A stretch of DNA of 57,267 nt from Myxococcales bacterium (GTDB lineage Bacteria > Myxococcota_A > Polyangia > Haliangiales > Haliangiaceae): contig CANKMW010000060.1 in assembly GCA_947483555.1 (NCBI GenBank), positions 1-57,267 of the forward strand. Direction: 5' to 3'. The notes below the pieces were generated by a model. The model searched no databases. It had not been told where the DNA came from and saw only the letters and a list, made by a program, of their open reading frames with translations. Shown here one piece after another: positions 42,228-53,786 of the stretch (position 1 is its first letter; each line of letters starts with the position of its first letter). The translations under genes and the position numbers were made by a program.

Positions 42228-44534
42228 TCACTGCTCGCCGCGGCCCCAGCTGCTCGGCGCGGTGGTCATCTCGAAGTCGATGCGCGTCGCGTTGCCGAGC
42301 TGGGCATGGACCAGCTCGGGCACGGTCAGGACGGTGCCATCGATGGTCACCGAGCGCACGTAGCGTCGCTCGGACGAGGCCCCCGGCGCGGCGATGATCA
42401 GCTCGTGATCACCGACGACGATCCGGGCCTGGTCGAAGATCGGCGCGCTCACGATGTAGCGATTGCTGCCCGGCACCGGGTACAGCCCGAGCGCGGCGAA
42501 CACGTACCACGAGCCCACGGTGCCACCGTCGTCGTTGCCGGCCACGCCCTCGGGGGTGTCGCTGTACAGGGTGTCGATGATCCAGCGCGCCCACTCCTGC
42601 GTGCGATCCGGGCGACCGACCTGCGCGAACAGGAAGGCGGCGTTGAGGTCAGGCTCGTTGCCGTGCCAGTAGTAGGGGCGCGGGAAGTTGGCGCCGCCGA
42701 GCCCGGTCGCGTCCCAATCGCGACGGGCCTCGGTGAAGAACAGCTCGAGCTTGTCGACCAGCGCGTCGCGTCCGCCCAGCATCTCGGCCATGCCGATCGG
42801 ATCGTGGGCGCCCACCATCCACAACGAATGCCAGGCGTTGGCCTCGGCGTAGTCGTCGGACAGCTCGAGGGCGTCGAACGCGCCCGGGAAGGTCCCGTCG
42901 GCGGCGCGGGCGCGCAGGAACCCGACCGCCGGATCGTAGAGCGAGCGCCAGCCGTGGCTGCGCTCACGCAGGGTCGCGGCGTCGGCGCTGTGGCCCAGCG
43001 CCTCGGCGAGGTTGGCGAGCGCGAAGTCATCGTGCGCGTACTCGGTGGTGTGGCTGACCGAGCGGCCGACGGTCGCCGGCACGTAGCGGAGCTGCATGTA
43101 GATCTCGACGTGGTCGCGACCACCGCGGCCGAGCGGCGGCACCGTCGGTGACATCGCCGCTTCGCGCAGCAGCGTCCACGCCCGTTCCTCGAAGGCGGCG
43201 TCACCGCGGGCGATGCCCTTGACCATGGCGTCGGCGACCGCGACGTCGCAGCTGGCGCCCAGCATGGTGCCGCTCTCGCCGATCGCCACCGGCCAGCGCG
43301 GACAGCCGCCCAGGCCCTCGCCGAGCCGGACCAGCGAGTGGGTGGAGTCGTGCGCGCTCGATGGCGCCAGCCACGCGTACAGCGGGTGCACGGTCCGGTA
43401 CGAATCCCACAGCGAGAAGTCCGACAGCTGCGCGTAGCCGGTGGCGATCTCGGGCGCCGGCATGCCGCGCAGGCGGAACGCGCCGTCGGCATCGCCGATC
43501 AGGGTCGGCATCAGGAATGCGTGATAGAGGCTGGTGTAGAACGTGCGTCGCTCGGCGACGGTGCCGCCGGTTACCTTGACGACCTCGAGCCGGCGCCGCC
43601 AGGCGTCCTGGGCGGCGGCGCGGGTGACCGCCACATCCCAGGCCGGCAGCTCGGCGGCGAGGTTGCGCTCGGCACCTTCGGCCGAGACCAGCGACACCGC
43701 GACCTGCAGCTCGACCGGCTCGCCGGCTGCGATCGTCAGCGCGACGCCGACCTCGGTGCCGGTGGCGTCGATCCCGGGCGCGGCCGGCACGCCCGCCGAC
43801 CACAGCACGCTCCCCTGCCACGGCTGCCGGGTGCGGGCCACGAACCACAGCTCGTGGCCGCCGTAACCGCCGGTCATGCCGCCGCGGTGGAACATGCGGC
43901 CGCGCACGGTCTGGGTCGCCGCGTCGAGATGGATCTCGGCGTCGGTGATCTCGCCGCTGCCCAGCGCCTTGTCGAGGTCGATCACCAGCGTGCCGTTGCC
44001 GGCGCCGCCGAAATCGTAGACGTGATGGGCGCCGTGCGCCGTGGCCACCAGCTCGACCGCGGTGCCGTCGGCGAGCGTGACGGCGTAGCTACCGGCCCGC
44101 GCCCGCTCGTCGGTCTTGGCGAACCGCGCCTCGTAGTCGACGACCCGGGTCTTGGCCGGGTCGAAGATGCGGGTCGGCATCACGGCCAGGATGCCGAAGT
44201 CGGAGGCGCCGGCGCCGTGCAGGTGCAGGTGCGTGAAGGCCTGGATGATGTCGTCGCCCGAGAAGTAGCCGGAGAAGTGCTGGAACGCGATGGTGCCGAA
44301 CGGTCCCTTGGTGTCGGGGCCGAGCTTGACCAGGCCGTGCGGCACCGCGGCGCCGACGAAGCTCGAGCCGTAGCCGAACCCGAGCCCGCCGGTGCCGATG
44401 GTCGGATCGACGTGCTCGAGCGGATCGGTGACCTCGGGCAGCGGCGGCCCGGCGCCGTCGTCGCCGCCGCACGCAGCAGCCGCGACCGCGAGCGCGAACC
44501 TGGCCGTGCCGAGGTGGAACCAGCGAGCCCCCAT
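42228..44534 (-). CDS. GH92-family glycoside hydrolase lipoprotein (alpha-mannosidase-like)
   Basis: A 768-residue lipoprotein, signal FALAVAAAAC (Cys22), then GGDDGAGPPLPEVTDPLEHV. The start of the mature protein (HVDPTIGTGGLGFGYG, then AAVPHGLVKLGPDTKG and GYFSGDDIIQAFTHLHLHG) and the C-terminal block (GNDDGGTVGSWYVFAALGLY, PVPGSNRYIVSAPIFD) are diagnostic of GH92 exo-alpha-mannosidases, which are calcium-dependent. The length matches the family (about 700-800). It would trim mannose from glycans outside the cell. TAGGTT lies exactly 6 nt before the ATG. It is followed 14 bp downstream by no co-directional partner; the next upstream gene (44549, minus) ends 14 bp before it, so co-transcription with carbonic anhydrase is possible. 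Confidence 0.9.
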   Translation of the reverse strand: MGARWFHLGTARFALAVAAAACGGDDGAGPPLPEVTDPLEHVDPTIGTGGLGFGYGSSFVGAAVPHGLVKLGPDTKGPFGTIAFQHFSGYFSGDDIIQAFTHLHLHGAGASDFGILAVMPTRIFDPAKTRVVDYEARFAKTDERARAGSYAVTLADGTAVELVATAHGAHHVYDFGGAGNGTLVIDLDKALGSGEITDAEIHLDAATQTVRGRMFHRGGMTGGYGGHELWFVARTRQPWQGSVLWSAGVPAAPGIDATGTEVGVALTIAAGEPVELQVAVSLVSAEGAERNLAAELPAWDVAVTRAAAQDAWRRRLEVVKVTGGTVAERRTFYTSLYHAFLMPTLIGDADGAFRLRGMPAPEIATGYAQLSDFSLWDSYRTVHPLYAWLAPSSAHDSTHSLVRLGEGLGGCPRWPVAIGESGTMLGASCDVAVADAMVKGIARGDAAFEERAWTLLREAAMSPTVPPLGRGGRDHVEIYMQLRYVPATVGRSVSHTTEYAHDDFALANLAEALGHSADAATLRERSHGWRSLYDPAVGFLRARAADGTFPGAFDALELSDDYAEANAWHSLWMVGAHDPIGMAEMLGGRDALVDKLELFFTEARRDWDATGLGGANFPRPYYWHGNEPDLNAAFLFAQVGRPDRTQEWARWIIDTLYSDTPEGVAGNDDGGTVGSWYVFAALGLYPVPGSNRYIVSAPIFDQARIVVGDHELIIAAPGASSERRYVRSVTIDGTVLTVPELVHAQLGNATRIDFEMTTAPSSWGRGEQ

Positions 44535-44540
44535 GGCCCG

Positions 44541-44546
44541 AACCTA
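44541..44546 (-). promoter_or_regulatory. -10-like TAGGTT, 6 nt before ATG
   Basis: Minus-strand TAGGTT, then 6 nt and the ATG at 44534. It lies in the 14-bp gap after the carbonic anhydrase gene, so it would be an internal promoter of that pair. Confidence 0.4.
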
Positions 44547-44548
44547 CC

Positions 44549-45178
44549 TCAGTCGACTTGATACGGCGGGGGAATCTGCTCCGGCCGCTCGACGCACAGC
44601 TCGAGGTCGCGCAGCAGGCCGTCGCCGAGGCCGTAGATCCAGCCGTGGACGGTGAGCTGCTGACCGCGGCGCCAGGCGTCCTGGACGATCGAGGTGTGGC
44701 AGACGTTGGCGACCTGCGCCTTGACGTTGAGCTCGGCGAGGCGGTTGGCGCGCGCGCCCGGATCGGCGATCGCCTCGAGCTCGTCGTGGTGCGCCATGCG
44801 CACGTCGCGGACGTGGCGCAGCCAGTTGTCGATCAGGCCGTGCGGCTTGCGGTCGAGCGCGGTCTCGATGCCGCCGCAGCCGTAGTGACCACACACGATC
44901 ACGTGGCTGACGCCGAGCACCTCGACGGCGTACTGGACCACCGACAGGCAGTTCAGGTCCGAGTGCACCATCAGGTTGGCGACGTTGCGGTGCACGAACA
45001 GCTCACCCGAGCGGCGGCCGATGATCTCGTTGGGCGGCAGGCGAGCGTCGGAGCAACCGATCCACAGCAGCTCCGGCTTGTGCATCGATTCGAGCCGCGT
45101 GAAGAACTCGCCGTCCTTGCGCACCGTCGCCGCCGCCCACTTGCGGTTGGCGACGAAACAATCCTGGAGGAGTCGCAC
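44549..45178 (-). CDS. can: Beta-class carbonic anhydrase
   Basis: A 209-residue cytosolic zinc enzyme interconverting carbon dioxide and bicarbonate. All family ligands and catalytic residues are visible: Cys42, Asp44 and Arg46 in CSDARLPP, His98 and Cys101 in CGHYGCGG. VHRNVAN and LSVVQYAVEVLGV are also family-typical. Length matches the E. coli Can type (about 220 residues). The GTG at 45178 has TAGAAC 6 nt upstream, a near-consensus leaderless arrangement. Stands between GH92 and the HipBA genes on the same strand. Confidence 0.95.
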   Translation of the reverse strand: MRLLQDCFVANRKWAAATVRKDGEFFTRLESMHKPELLWIGCSDARLPPNEIIGRRSGELFVHRNVANLMVHSDLNCLSVVQYAVEVLGVSHVIVCGHYGCGGIETALDRKPHGLIDNWLRHVRDVRMAHHDELEAIADPGARANRLAELNVKAQVANVCHTSIVQDAWRRGQQLTVHGWIYGLGDGLLRDLELCVERPEQIPPPYQVD

Positions 45179-45223
45179 GGCCCGGTTCTAGCACGCCGGC
45201 GCGGGTACCCTCGCCCCGGCTTG

Positions 45224-46492
45224 TTACTGGAGCCGCTCCTCATGCTCGAAGGCGGCCGCGAAGCCCTCGAGCTCGACGGCGGTCATGCCGAGCGAGCGCC
45301 CGACATCGCGCCACGCCGCCACCGCCCGCTCGACCTCGGCCAGGATCTCGTCGGCCCGCGACAGCGCGATCCGGAAGTACGGAGCGACCGAGCGCACCGC
45401 CTCGATGGAGGCCTCGGGGCCGGTGTCCGCGGAGATCCACGTCTTGAGCTCCCGGACCCGCTCGGGAAACGGGTTGAGATCGAAGGCCGGCGACAGGCGC
45501 CAGCGTCCGCGCTCCACGTGCAGGAACCCATGGTTGTGGAGGTGGTCGTCGACGTTGGTGATCGCGATGGAGAAGGCGATGCGTCGCCACAGCTCCACGA
45601 TGTCAGCCTGGGAATCGGCGCCGTGGAGCCGCAACGCATCGGCGATCTCGGTGTATGCGTGCTCCCCGTGGTCGCCAGGCTCGACCCCGAGCAGCGTGGC
45701 GGCCGAGACGTAGGGGAGCCGGCCGCCACTGGCCGGCCGATCGAAGCGACGGATCACCGCCACCGCAGCGCCGTCGCTGTCGACCAGGCGGGCCGGCGCG
45801 GCGTCGATCCCGGCCGCAGCGGCGAGGCGCATCGCCAGCACCTCGCCCTTGGTCACGGCGCGCTCGTCGGTCACGCTGGGGAACTTGCCGATCGATAGCC
45901 GGCCGTCGTCGTCGACCACGGTGCACTTTGGGCGCAGGCCTCCCAGCGACGTGGCGCGTCCGCGCAAGTAAGCGAGATCGTCGGCGGTCTCACGCTCGGT
46001 CTCGACGGCGTGCGACGCCGCGACCAGCAGGCCGAGCTCGATGAGTGGCGGGGCGGTGCGGCGGCCGGGCTCGGCGGAACGCTGGAAAGCACCGTGCTCG
46101 TCCTGGAACCGCAGTGCGCCGACCCGGCTGGCGTCGTCGACGGCGAGCAGGAAGTCGAGCTCGGTCAGAGGCCCCGGCGTGCGCTCATCACCTGCGCGCC
46201 GCGCTGCGCTGCGGCGCTTCGCGTGGTCGCGCAGGATCACGCGCCGCGCCCATCCGTCCGGCTCGGTGTCGGCGATCCCGGCGTGGAACAGCGAGCCGTC
46301 GCGCGCCCGGCGATGGAACTGGGGTCCCGCGACCAGCGGCAGCGCCGGGTCGATGGCGAAGCGATCTTCCGCGCTGAGCCAGCCGGGGTCGTACTCGAAC
46401 GCGGCGCTCTCCCGGGCACCGTGGGCGTCGTGACGGAGCACGCCGACGACGCGGGCCTCGTCGCCGAGCAGGACCTTGATCGTGCGGCTCAT
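45224..46492 (-). CDS. hipA: HipA-type serine/threonine kinase toxin
   Basis: A 422-residue HipA-family kinase. HipA of E. coli (440 residues) phosphorylates glutamyl-tRNA synthetase and causes growth arrest. Visible motifs: SLGGLRPK (182-189) at the regulatory loop, ATP-binding Lys203 in SIGKFPS, catalytic NVDDHLHN (Asp315, Asn320) and SPAFDLNP (Asp338) for magnesium. An N-terminal subdomain (KVLLGDEARVVGVLRHDAHG) is present and not split into a separate HipS gene. ATG overlaps the antitoxin stop by 4 bp. All kinase residues are intact, so it should be active; its target cannot be inferred. Confidence 0.9.
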   Translation of the reverse strand: MSRTIKVLLGDEARVVGVLRHDAHGARESAAFEYDPGWLSAEDRFAIDPALPLVAGPQFHRRARDGSLFHAGIADTEPDGWARRVILRDHAKRRSAARRAGDERTPGPLTELDFLLAVDDASRVGALRFQDEHGAFQRSAEPGRRTAPPLIELGLLVAASHAVETERETADDLAYLRGRATSLGGLRPKCTVVDDDGRLSIGKFPSVTDERAVTKGEVLAMRLAAAAGIDAAPARLVDSDGAAVAVIRRFDRPASGGRLPYVSAATLLGVEPGDHGEHAYTEIADALRLHGADSQADIVELWRRIAFSIAITNVDDHLHNHGFLHVERGRWRLSPAFDLNPFPERVRELKTWISADTGPEASIEAVRSVAPYFRIALSRADEILAEVERAVAAWRDVGRSLGMTAVELEGFAAAFEHEERLQ

Positions 46493-46821
46493 GTCGCGAC
46501 CGGGTTCCGCTTGACGTGCACACGCTTCGGCACCCGCTGCGCGTCGAGCATCAGGCCGTGTTCGTCGCGGCCCGGATCGACCAGGTCGCCGAGTACGGCG
46601 CCGAACCCGAGGACGAACAGCGCCATCGCGTAGACACCGAGCGCGACCGTGGGATCGCCCTTCTCGACCCGAGCGTACGTGCTTCGCGAGACACCCAGCC
46701 GCTCGGCCATCATGGCGGCGGTGAGGCTTCGCTTCCGGCGCGCCAGCGCGAGATCAGCGCCGAACTTGACCAGCGACCGCCGGATTTTCAGGGGCAGGAC
46801 ATCAAGGACCGCTGAGCGCAC
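46489..46821 (-). CDS. hipB: HipB-type Xre antitoxin/repressor
   Basis: A 110-residue DNA-binding antitoxin. The helix-turn-helix is at about 33-55 (SLTAAMMAERLGVSRSTYAR, then VEKGDPTV), preceded by a basic segment and followed by hydrophobic helices (GVYAMALFVLGFGAVLGDL) for dimerisation and HipA binding. GTG 46821 lies 5 nt after a TATAGA hexamer, so the transcript may be leaderless. A perfect 14-bp inverted repeat spans the promoter. Autorepression by the HipB/HipA complex is standard in the family. Overlap with hipA is ATGA. Confidence 0.88.
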   Translation of the reverse strand: MRSAVLDVLPLKIRRSLVKFGADLALARRKRSLTAAMMAERLGVSRSTYARVEKGDPTVALGVYAMALFVLGFGAVLGDLVDPGRDEHGLMLDAQRVPKRVHVKRNPVAT

Positions 46822-46823
46822 AA

Positions 46824-46872
46824 TGATCTATACATACTACATAAACTGCTGCAACAGCGTATGTATAGATCA
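46824..46872. promoter_or_regulatory. hipBA operator: perfect 14-bp inverted repeat over the promoter
   Basis: TGATCTATACATAC (46824-46837) and its exact reverse complement (46859-46872) flank a 21-bp spacer with a minor GCTG-caa-CAGC dyad (46848-46858). On the minus strand TTGCAG (46854-46849), 16 bp and TATAGA (46832-46827) make a promoter. The left arm covers the -10 and the spacer dyad covers the -35. Centre-to-centre spacing of the arms is 35 bp, more than three helical turns. Confidence 0.75.
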
Positions 46873-46886
46873 CAGTCGTCGCCGGG

Positions 46887-47237
46887 TCAGGCCTTGAGCA
46901 GCTTGCCGAACCGCTGCAGAGAATCGGTCATGTCGGCGCCGAGCAAGCACTCGACGATGCCGAAGCCCACCATGTTGTAGGCGCCCCAGACCTCCCAGTC
47001 CTTCCAGTGGTCGGTCTCGCGCAGCTCGTTGAACTTGTCGCGATTGCCGCGGATCAGGAAGAACCCGTTGAGGTCACCGCCGTGCGGCCGGGTCAGCACC
47101 GGTTCGAAGCTCTCGATGTACTTCTCGGCCTGGAGCCGACTCAGATAGACGACGTACTCGCCAAACTTCGCCAGCGTGTGGCCCTCGCGGCCGGTCACAG
47201 CACGATTCCAGCCAACCATGATTCCCATGTTCGCCAT
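46887..47237 (-). CDS. Small cytosolic protein, unknown function
   Basis: A 116-residue alpha/beta protein, no signal or membrane segment. It begins MANMGIMVGWNRAVTGREG and contains paired strand-helix units (KFGEYVVYLSRLQAEKYIES, LNGFFLIRGNRDKFNELR, YNMVGFGIVECLLGADMT). This alternation resembles dimeric alpha/beta-barrel proteins, without a specific family match. AAAGGGGG (minus strand, about 47250-47243) is a strong ribosome site. Single gene just upstream of the hipBA operator on the same strand; its stop at 46887 is 14 bp from that operator. Confidence 0.65.
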   Translation of the reverse strand: MANMGIMVGWNRAVTGREGHTLAKFGEYVVYLSRLQAEKYIESFEPVLTRPHGGDLNGFFLIRGNRDKFNELRETDHWKDWEVWGAYNMVGFGIVECLLGADMTDSLQRFGKLLKA

Positions 47238-47384
47238 GTTGTCCCCCTTTGGACGTGTAGTTCGAGGCGAGCTGACTCCAGAGTGCCCGGGCAGTCAAGC
47301 GGAGCGCGCCACCAGCATGGACACCGCGTCGAGACCAGGGCTTGGTGCGTAGACCGTTCGCGCGATGCGAGCGTTGGCCGGCGG

Positions 47385-49090
47385 ATGAGGAGAAACCGCC
47401 TGATCATGGGTGCGGTGGTGGCCGGATGCGTGGGCGGCGGCGGGACCGGCCCGTCCACCCCCAGCCGCGAACCGGTCTCGATCGCCACCTCGCCGACCGA
47501 CCGCACCATCGCCGCGCTGCAGCCCGCCAAGCTCGGCGGTGGTAGCGGCGAGCTCGAGCGAGCGATCGCGGCCTACTACGAGCGCGCGGCGACCCGGCGC
47601 TCGTACATCATGACCGACAAGCCGCTGTACCAGCCGGGCGAGACCATCTGGTTTCGCGCTGACCTCCGCGCCACCGGCACGCTGCTCGGCGGACAGCCGG
47701 TCGGCCTGACCATGCAGCTGGTGTCGCCGCGGGGCGCCATCGTGGCCCAGAAGCGCGTGCTCGCCCGCGACGGCCTCGCGCGCAACGACTTCGCCCTCGC
47801 GGACACGCTCGAAGGCGGCGAGTACACGATCGCGATGGTCGCTGACGACGGCACCCAGGACGGGCGCAAGATCGTCGTCAACACCTACCAGGCACCGCGA
47901 CTGCAGAAGACGGTCGAGCTGCTGCGCAAGGCGTACGGCGAGGGCGACCACGTCACCGCCGCGATCGAGATCAAGCACGCGACCGGCGAGGCGTTCGCCG
48001 ACCGCGCCGTGACCGGCGTGGTGACGATCGACGACGCCGAGCTCCAGCACCTGGCGATCAAGACCGACCGGGACGGCAAGGCGACCGCGCGCTTCCAGTT
48101 GCCGGCCAAGATGCAGCGCGGCGACGGCCTGCTCACCATCCTCGCCGAGGACGGCGGCGTCACCGAGTCGATCCAGAAGCGCATCCCGATCGTGATGAAG
48201 ACGCTGCAGTTCGCGCTGTTCCCCGAGGGCGGCGAGCTGGTCGACAACGTCCCGGGTCGGGTCTACTTCATGGCCAGGACGCTGGTCGGCAAGCCGGCCG
48301 ATGTCGAGGGCAAGGTCGTCGACGATCGCGGGGCCACGGTCGCCGAGCTGGTGTCGGTGCACGACGGCATGGGGCGCTTCGAGCTGCTGCCGTCGACCGA
48401 CCGCCGCTACCAGGTGGTGATCACGAAGCCAGCCGGCATCACGGCGAGGTTCGAGGTCCCGGTCGCCAGGCCCGGCGGCTGCGTCATCCGCAGCGTCGAT
48501 CAGGGCGCCGCCAGCACGCTGCGCGTCGCGGCGATCTGCAACACGTCACGCCGGCTGGCGGTCGAAGCGGTGCTGCGCGAGCGCCGGCTCGGCGGCGGCG
48601 CCTTCGAGGTCGCGGCCGGCGAGCCGACCCTGGTCGAGCTGCCGGTCGACGCCAACGCCCAGGGCGCGGTGCGAGTCACGCTGTTCTCGGCCGGCAACGA
48701 GCCGCTCGCCGAGCGGCTGGTCTATCACGGCATGGGCCGCGATCTCACGATCACGATGACGGCCGACAAGCAACGATACTCGCCGCGCGATCCGGTGAAG
48801 CTGAGGGTTCGCACCACCGACGCCGACGGCAAGCCGGTGAAGGCGAACGTCGGCGTCGCGGTCGTCGACGAGACCGTGCTGTCGTTCGCCGACGACAAGA
48901 GCGCGCGCATCCGGGCCCGCATGTTCCTCGAGCCCGAGCTGGGCGCGACCGCCGCCGACCCGATCGAGGAGCCGAACTTCTACTTCGGCGACCAGCCCGA
49001 GGCCGCGGCGGCGCTGGACGCGCTGCTCGCGACCCGCGGCTATCGCCGCTTCGAATGGCGACCGATCATCGGTTCGCTCGGAGGTCAGCC

Positions 49091-49094
<4 letters not shown>
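47385..49094 (+). CDS. Alpha-2-macroglobulin N-terminal half (MG domains), lipoprotein
   Basis: A 569-residue lipoprotein, signal MGAVVAGC (Cys15). After a linker and helix (ELERAIAAYYERAATRRSYI) the MG2 hallmark follows: TDKPLYQPGETIWFRADLRA. Further macroglobulin-like beta-sandwich domains run to the end (TLEGGEYTIAMVADDGTQDG, FALFPEGGELVDNVPGRVYF, RYSPRDPVKLRVRTTDADGK, VGVAVVDETVLSFADD). It stops where bacterial macroglobulins continue into bait and thioester regions. The next gene supplies those and starts inside this gene's stop (ATGA 49091-49094). So the protease-trap is encoded in two pieces. The start at 47385 gives a short signal with a lipobox. Confidence 0.8.
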
Positions 49095-51847
<2,753 letters not shown>

Positions 51848-51995
51848 ACCGGATCGTGGCCCAAGCCCGCCCGTCGCGTCGGCGCCTGACCCTACGGCGC
51901 CGCGATCTCGACGTCGATCGTCGCGTCGAGATCCAGACGCGCGCAGTTCGCAACGAAGAACGCCGTCGGGCGAAGCAATGTGTAGACGCGCTCGC

Positions 51996-52751
51996 CTAGA
52001 GAAGCTGCGCCCGACGCAGTATTCGTCGCACGTTGCGCTCGACTTCGTCGAAGTGTGGGACCTCGCCGAGGTACTCGCCGAGCTCCTGGTCCCAGCGTCT
52101 CTCGTACTCCTTCACGCGCTTCTCGAATTTCCCGGCGAAGGTTGCCGGATCGAGTCCCTTGTGGAGCGTCTTTCGTCGGAACAGCTCGACCGCGGCGGTC
52201 AGATCTTCGTCGCCGAGCAACAGGTCGAGGTCGAGAAGGTCGCGGCATTGTAGTCGCTGGAGCACGCAGCGGAGTTTCTCCGCGGTGATCTCGAGCGTCG
52301 TATAGGCAGTGATCGGGACCTCGGGCAGGTCGGTCCAACGCCTGAGCAGCAGGCGTCCCTCGGTGTTGACCACCAGCTCGTCGTCCGCGAGATCGAGCTT
52401 GATCGATCGTTCCGCTCCCAGCGGTCCCACATAGTGGATGCGAGCGGAGTCCACATCGAACGACAGCGACTTGATCGTATCCGGTCGCGGCTGGCCGAGA
52501 GCAGCTCGAATCACCTCACGCCCTTCTGCGTCGCTGCCGATCATGACGGAGTAGTCCAGGTCAGCGGAGTAGCGGTACTCCTCGACGTGGAGGAGCCTGA
52601 GCGAGGTCCCGCCCTTGAATACGAGCCTGTTCTCGGCGTCGTTCGCCGAGATGAGCGCAACGAGGTGGGCGAGGACGTAGTCGCGCTCGACGACGCGCGC
52701 ATCGACGCCATCCCGGCTCGCGACCTTCGTGATCTGCGCCTTCGAGGTCAT
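51996..52751 (-). CDS. abiEii: AbiEii-type nucleotidyltransferase toxin
   Basis: A 251-residue AbiEii/MenT-family toxin, an NTP-transferase-fold protein of type IV toxin-antitoxin and abortive-infection systems. The key motifs are present: VFKGGTSLRLL (Lys46-Ser50), RYSADLDYSV (Asp64, Asp66 metal ligands), IKLDLADDELV, and AEKLRCVLQRLQCRDLLDLD at the C-terminal helix pair. ATG 52751 overlaps the stop of the antitoxin gene by four bases, and an in-frame extension beyond it lies inside that gene. Activity should be intact. The GC content and codon use look slightly lower than in flanking chromosomal genes, compatible with transfer. Confidence 0.9.
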   Translation of the reverse strand: MTSKAQITKVASRDGVDARVVERDYVLAHLVALISANDAENRLVFKGGTSLRLLHVEEYRYSADLDYSVMIGSDAEGREVIRAALGQPRPDTIKSLSFDVDSARIHYVGPLGAERSIKLDLADDELVVNTEGRLLLRRWTDLPEVPITAYTTLEITAEKLRCVLQRLQCRDLLDLDLLLGDEDLTAAVELFRRKTLHKGLDPATFAGKFEKRVKEYERRWDQELGEYLGEVPHFDEVERNVRRILRRAQLL

Positions 52752-53551
52752 TGATGCACGACGTTTTGCAGTTCCGACGGAAGGATGTCCCACCGGACCC
52801 ACCATCTGGAGTCGCGGTACGACGACGTCTCGTGTCCCGGTTCCAGATCGATGTCGCTCGTCGGCCTGGCAAGAGGCTCCAGCCGATCAGCGAGCCCGAC
52901 GATCTCCAGCGTGTCGGCGATCGAGCCAATGCGACGAAGCGCCGGTCCCCAGGACAGGGCTCGCGCATACGTCATCAACCGCCCAGCGTCGACACCCTTG
53001 GAGGCTGCGGCACCGATCGCCTCGGCGAGGACGGTAGCTCCTCCAACAAGCTCTGGCCGGGCAGCGGCATCGAGCAATGACCGTTCGAGGTCCGAGATGC
53101 AAACACCGTCCTGGCGCCTTGCGCCAACGCCGAGGGCGGCATCCGACTCCTGCACGACGGTCAGTCGTCGACCCGAGAGCGTTTCGCTGCGCGTCGGCCT
53201 GGACAGCGCCACCTGGATCGTGCGCGACGGGTGAGCCAGTAGATCGAGCTGGTCCAGCGCAGTTCGGTAGGCGACACGATGAGGGATGTGAGCAAAACCA
53301 GCCGATACTGCCAGCAGGATGTTCTCGGCAGCTGCAAACGTGCCGAGGCTGCCGAGCTGACGGATGGCGTAGTGGCCGCGCCGAACGCGATCGAGCAGCC
53401 CGTCACGCACGAGCCGCCGCAGCAGGTTTCCCGTGGCTGCGGGCGACCGCCCCAAACGAGTCGCCGCCTCGCTTGAAGTGAACTGCGTCATCCCGTGGCT
53501 CACGAACTCATCCAAGAGCCGAAGCCCTACCGATCGTCTCTGTCTATGCAT
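52748..53551 (-). CDS. abiEi: AbiEi-type antitoxin/transcriptional repressor
   Basis: A 267-residue AbiEi antitoxin. It has an N-terminal winged helix (FTSSEAATRLGRSPAATGNL, LRRLVRDGLLDRVRRGHYAI) and a C-terminal antitoxin domain (HIPHRVAYRTALDQLDLL, then CISDLERSLLDAAARPELVG). Family members repress their own promoter through inverted repeats and neutralise the toxin. ATG 53551 has AGGTGA just upstream. A CGTTA-a-TAACG palindrome at 53565-53575 is a candidate operator. Toxin and antitoxin overlap by ATGA. Confidence 0.88.
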   Translation of the reverse strand: MHRQRRSVGLRLLDEFVSHGMTQFTSSEAATRLGRSPAATGNLLRRLVRDGLLDRVRRGHYAIRQLGSLGTFAAAENILLAVSAGFAHIPHRVAYRTALDQLDLLAHPSRTIQVALSRPTRSETLSGRRLTVVQESDAALGVGARRQDGVCISDLERSLLDAAARPELVGGATVLAEAIGAAASKGVDAGRLMTYARALSWGPALRRIGSIADTLEIVGLADRLEPLARPTSDIDLEPGHETSSYRDSRWWVRWDILPSELQNVVHQ

Positions 53552-53564
53552 ACATCACCTATTT

Positions 53565-53575
53565 CGTTAATAACG
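53565..53575. promoter_or_regulatory. Palindrome CGTTA-a-TAACG before abiEi
   Basis: A perfect 5+1+5 dyad 13 bp upstream of the abiEi ATG inside a locally AT-rich stretch (53545-53580), positioned where autorepression would be expected. Confidence 0.4.
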
Positions 53576-53786
53576 CAAGTCTTGCCGCTGTCGTTCCTGC
53601 TGTCAACCGTTCGTTGTTCACGCGCGGCGTGAATAAATCGCGGAACGCAGGGCGCGGGCGCCGGTACATCGCGTCCCCCTGCACTTCCGCCAGGTGGGCC
53701 CGCTCCAAGCTCGCGAGGTTGCAGGGGTTCAGGGATTCTTCGCCGAGCTACGCAACCGAGCGCGGTCGGCTACGATAGAGCGCTGC

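Noticed and set aside
47007..47384. N-terminal extension of the macroglobulin N-half gene
   Set aside because: The 126 extra residues overlap the antisense gene at 46887 and precede a proper lipoprotein signal starting at 47385.
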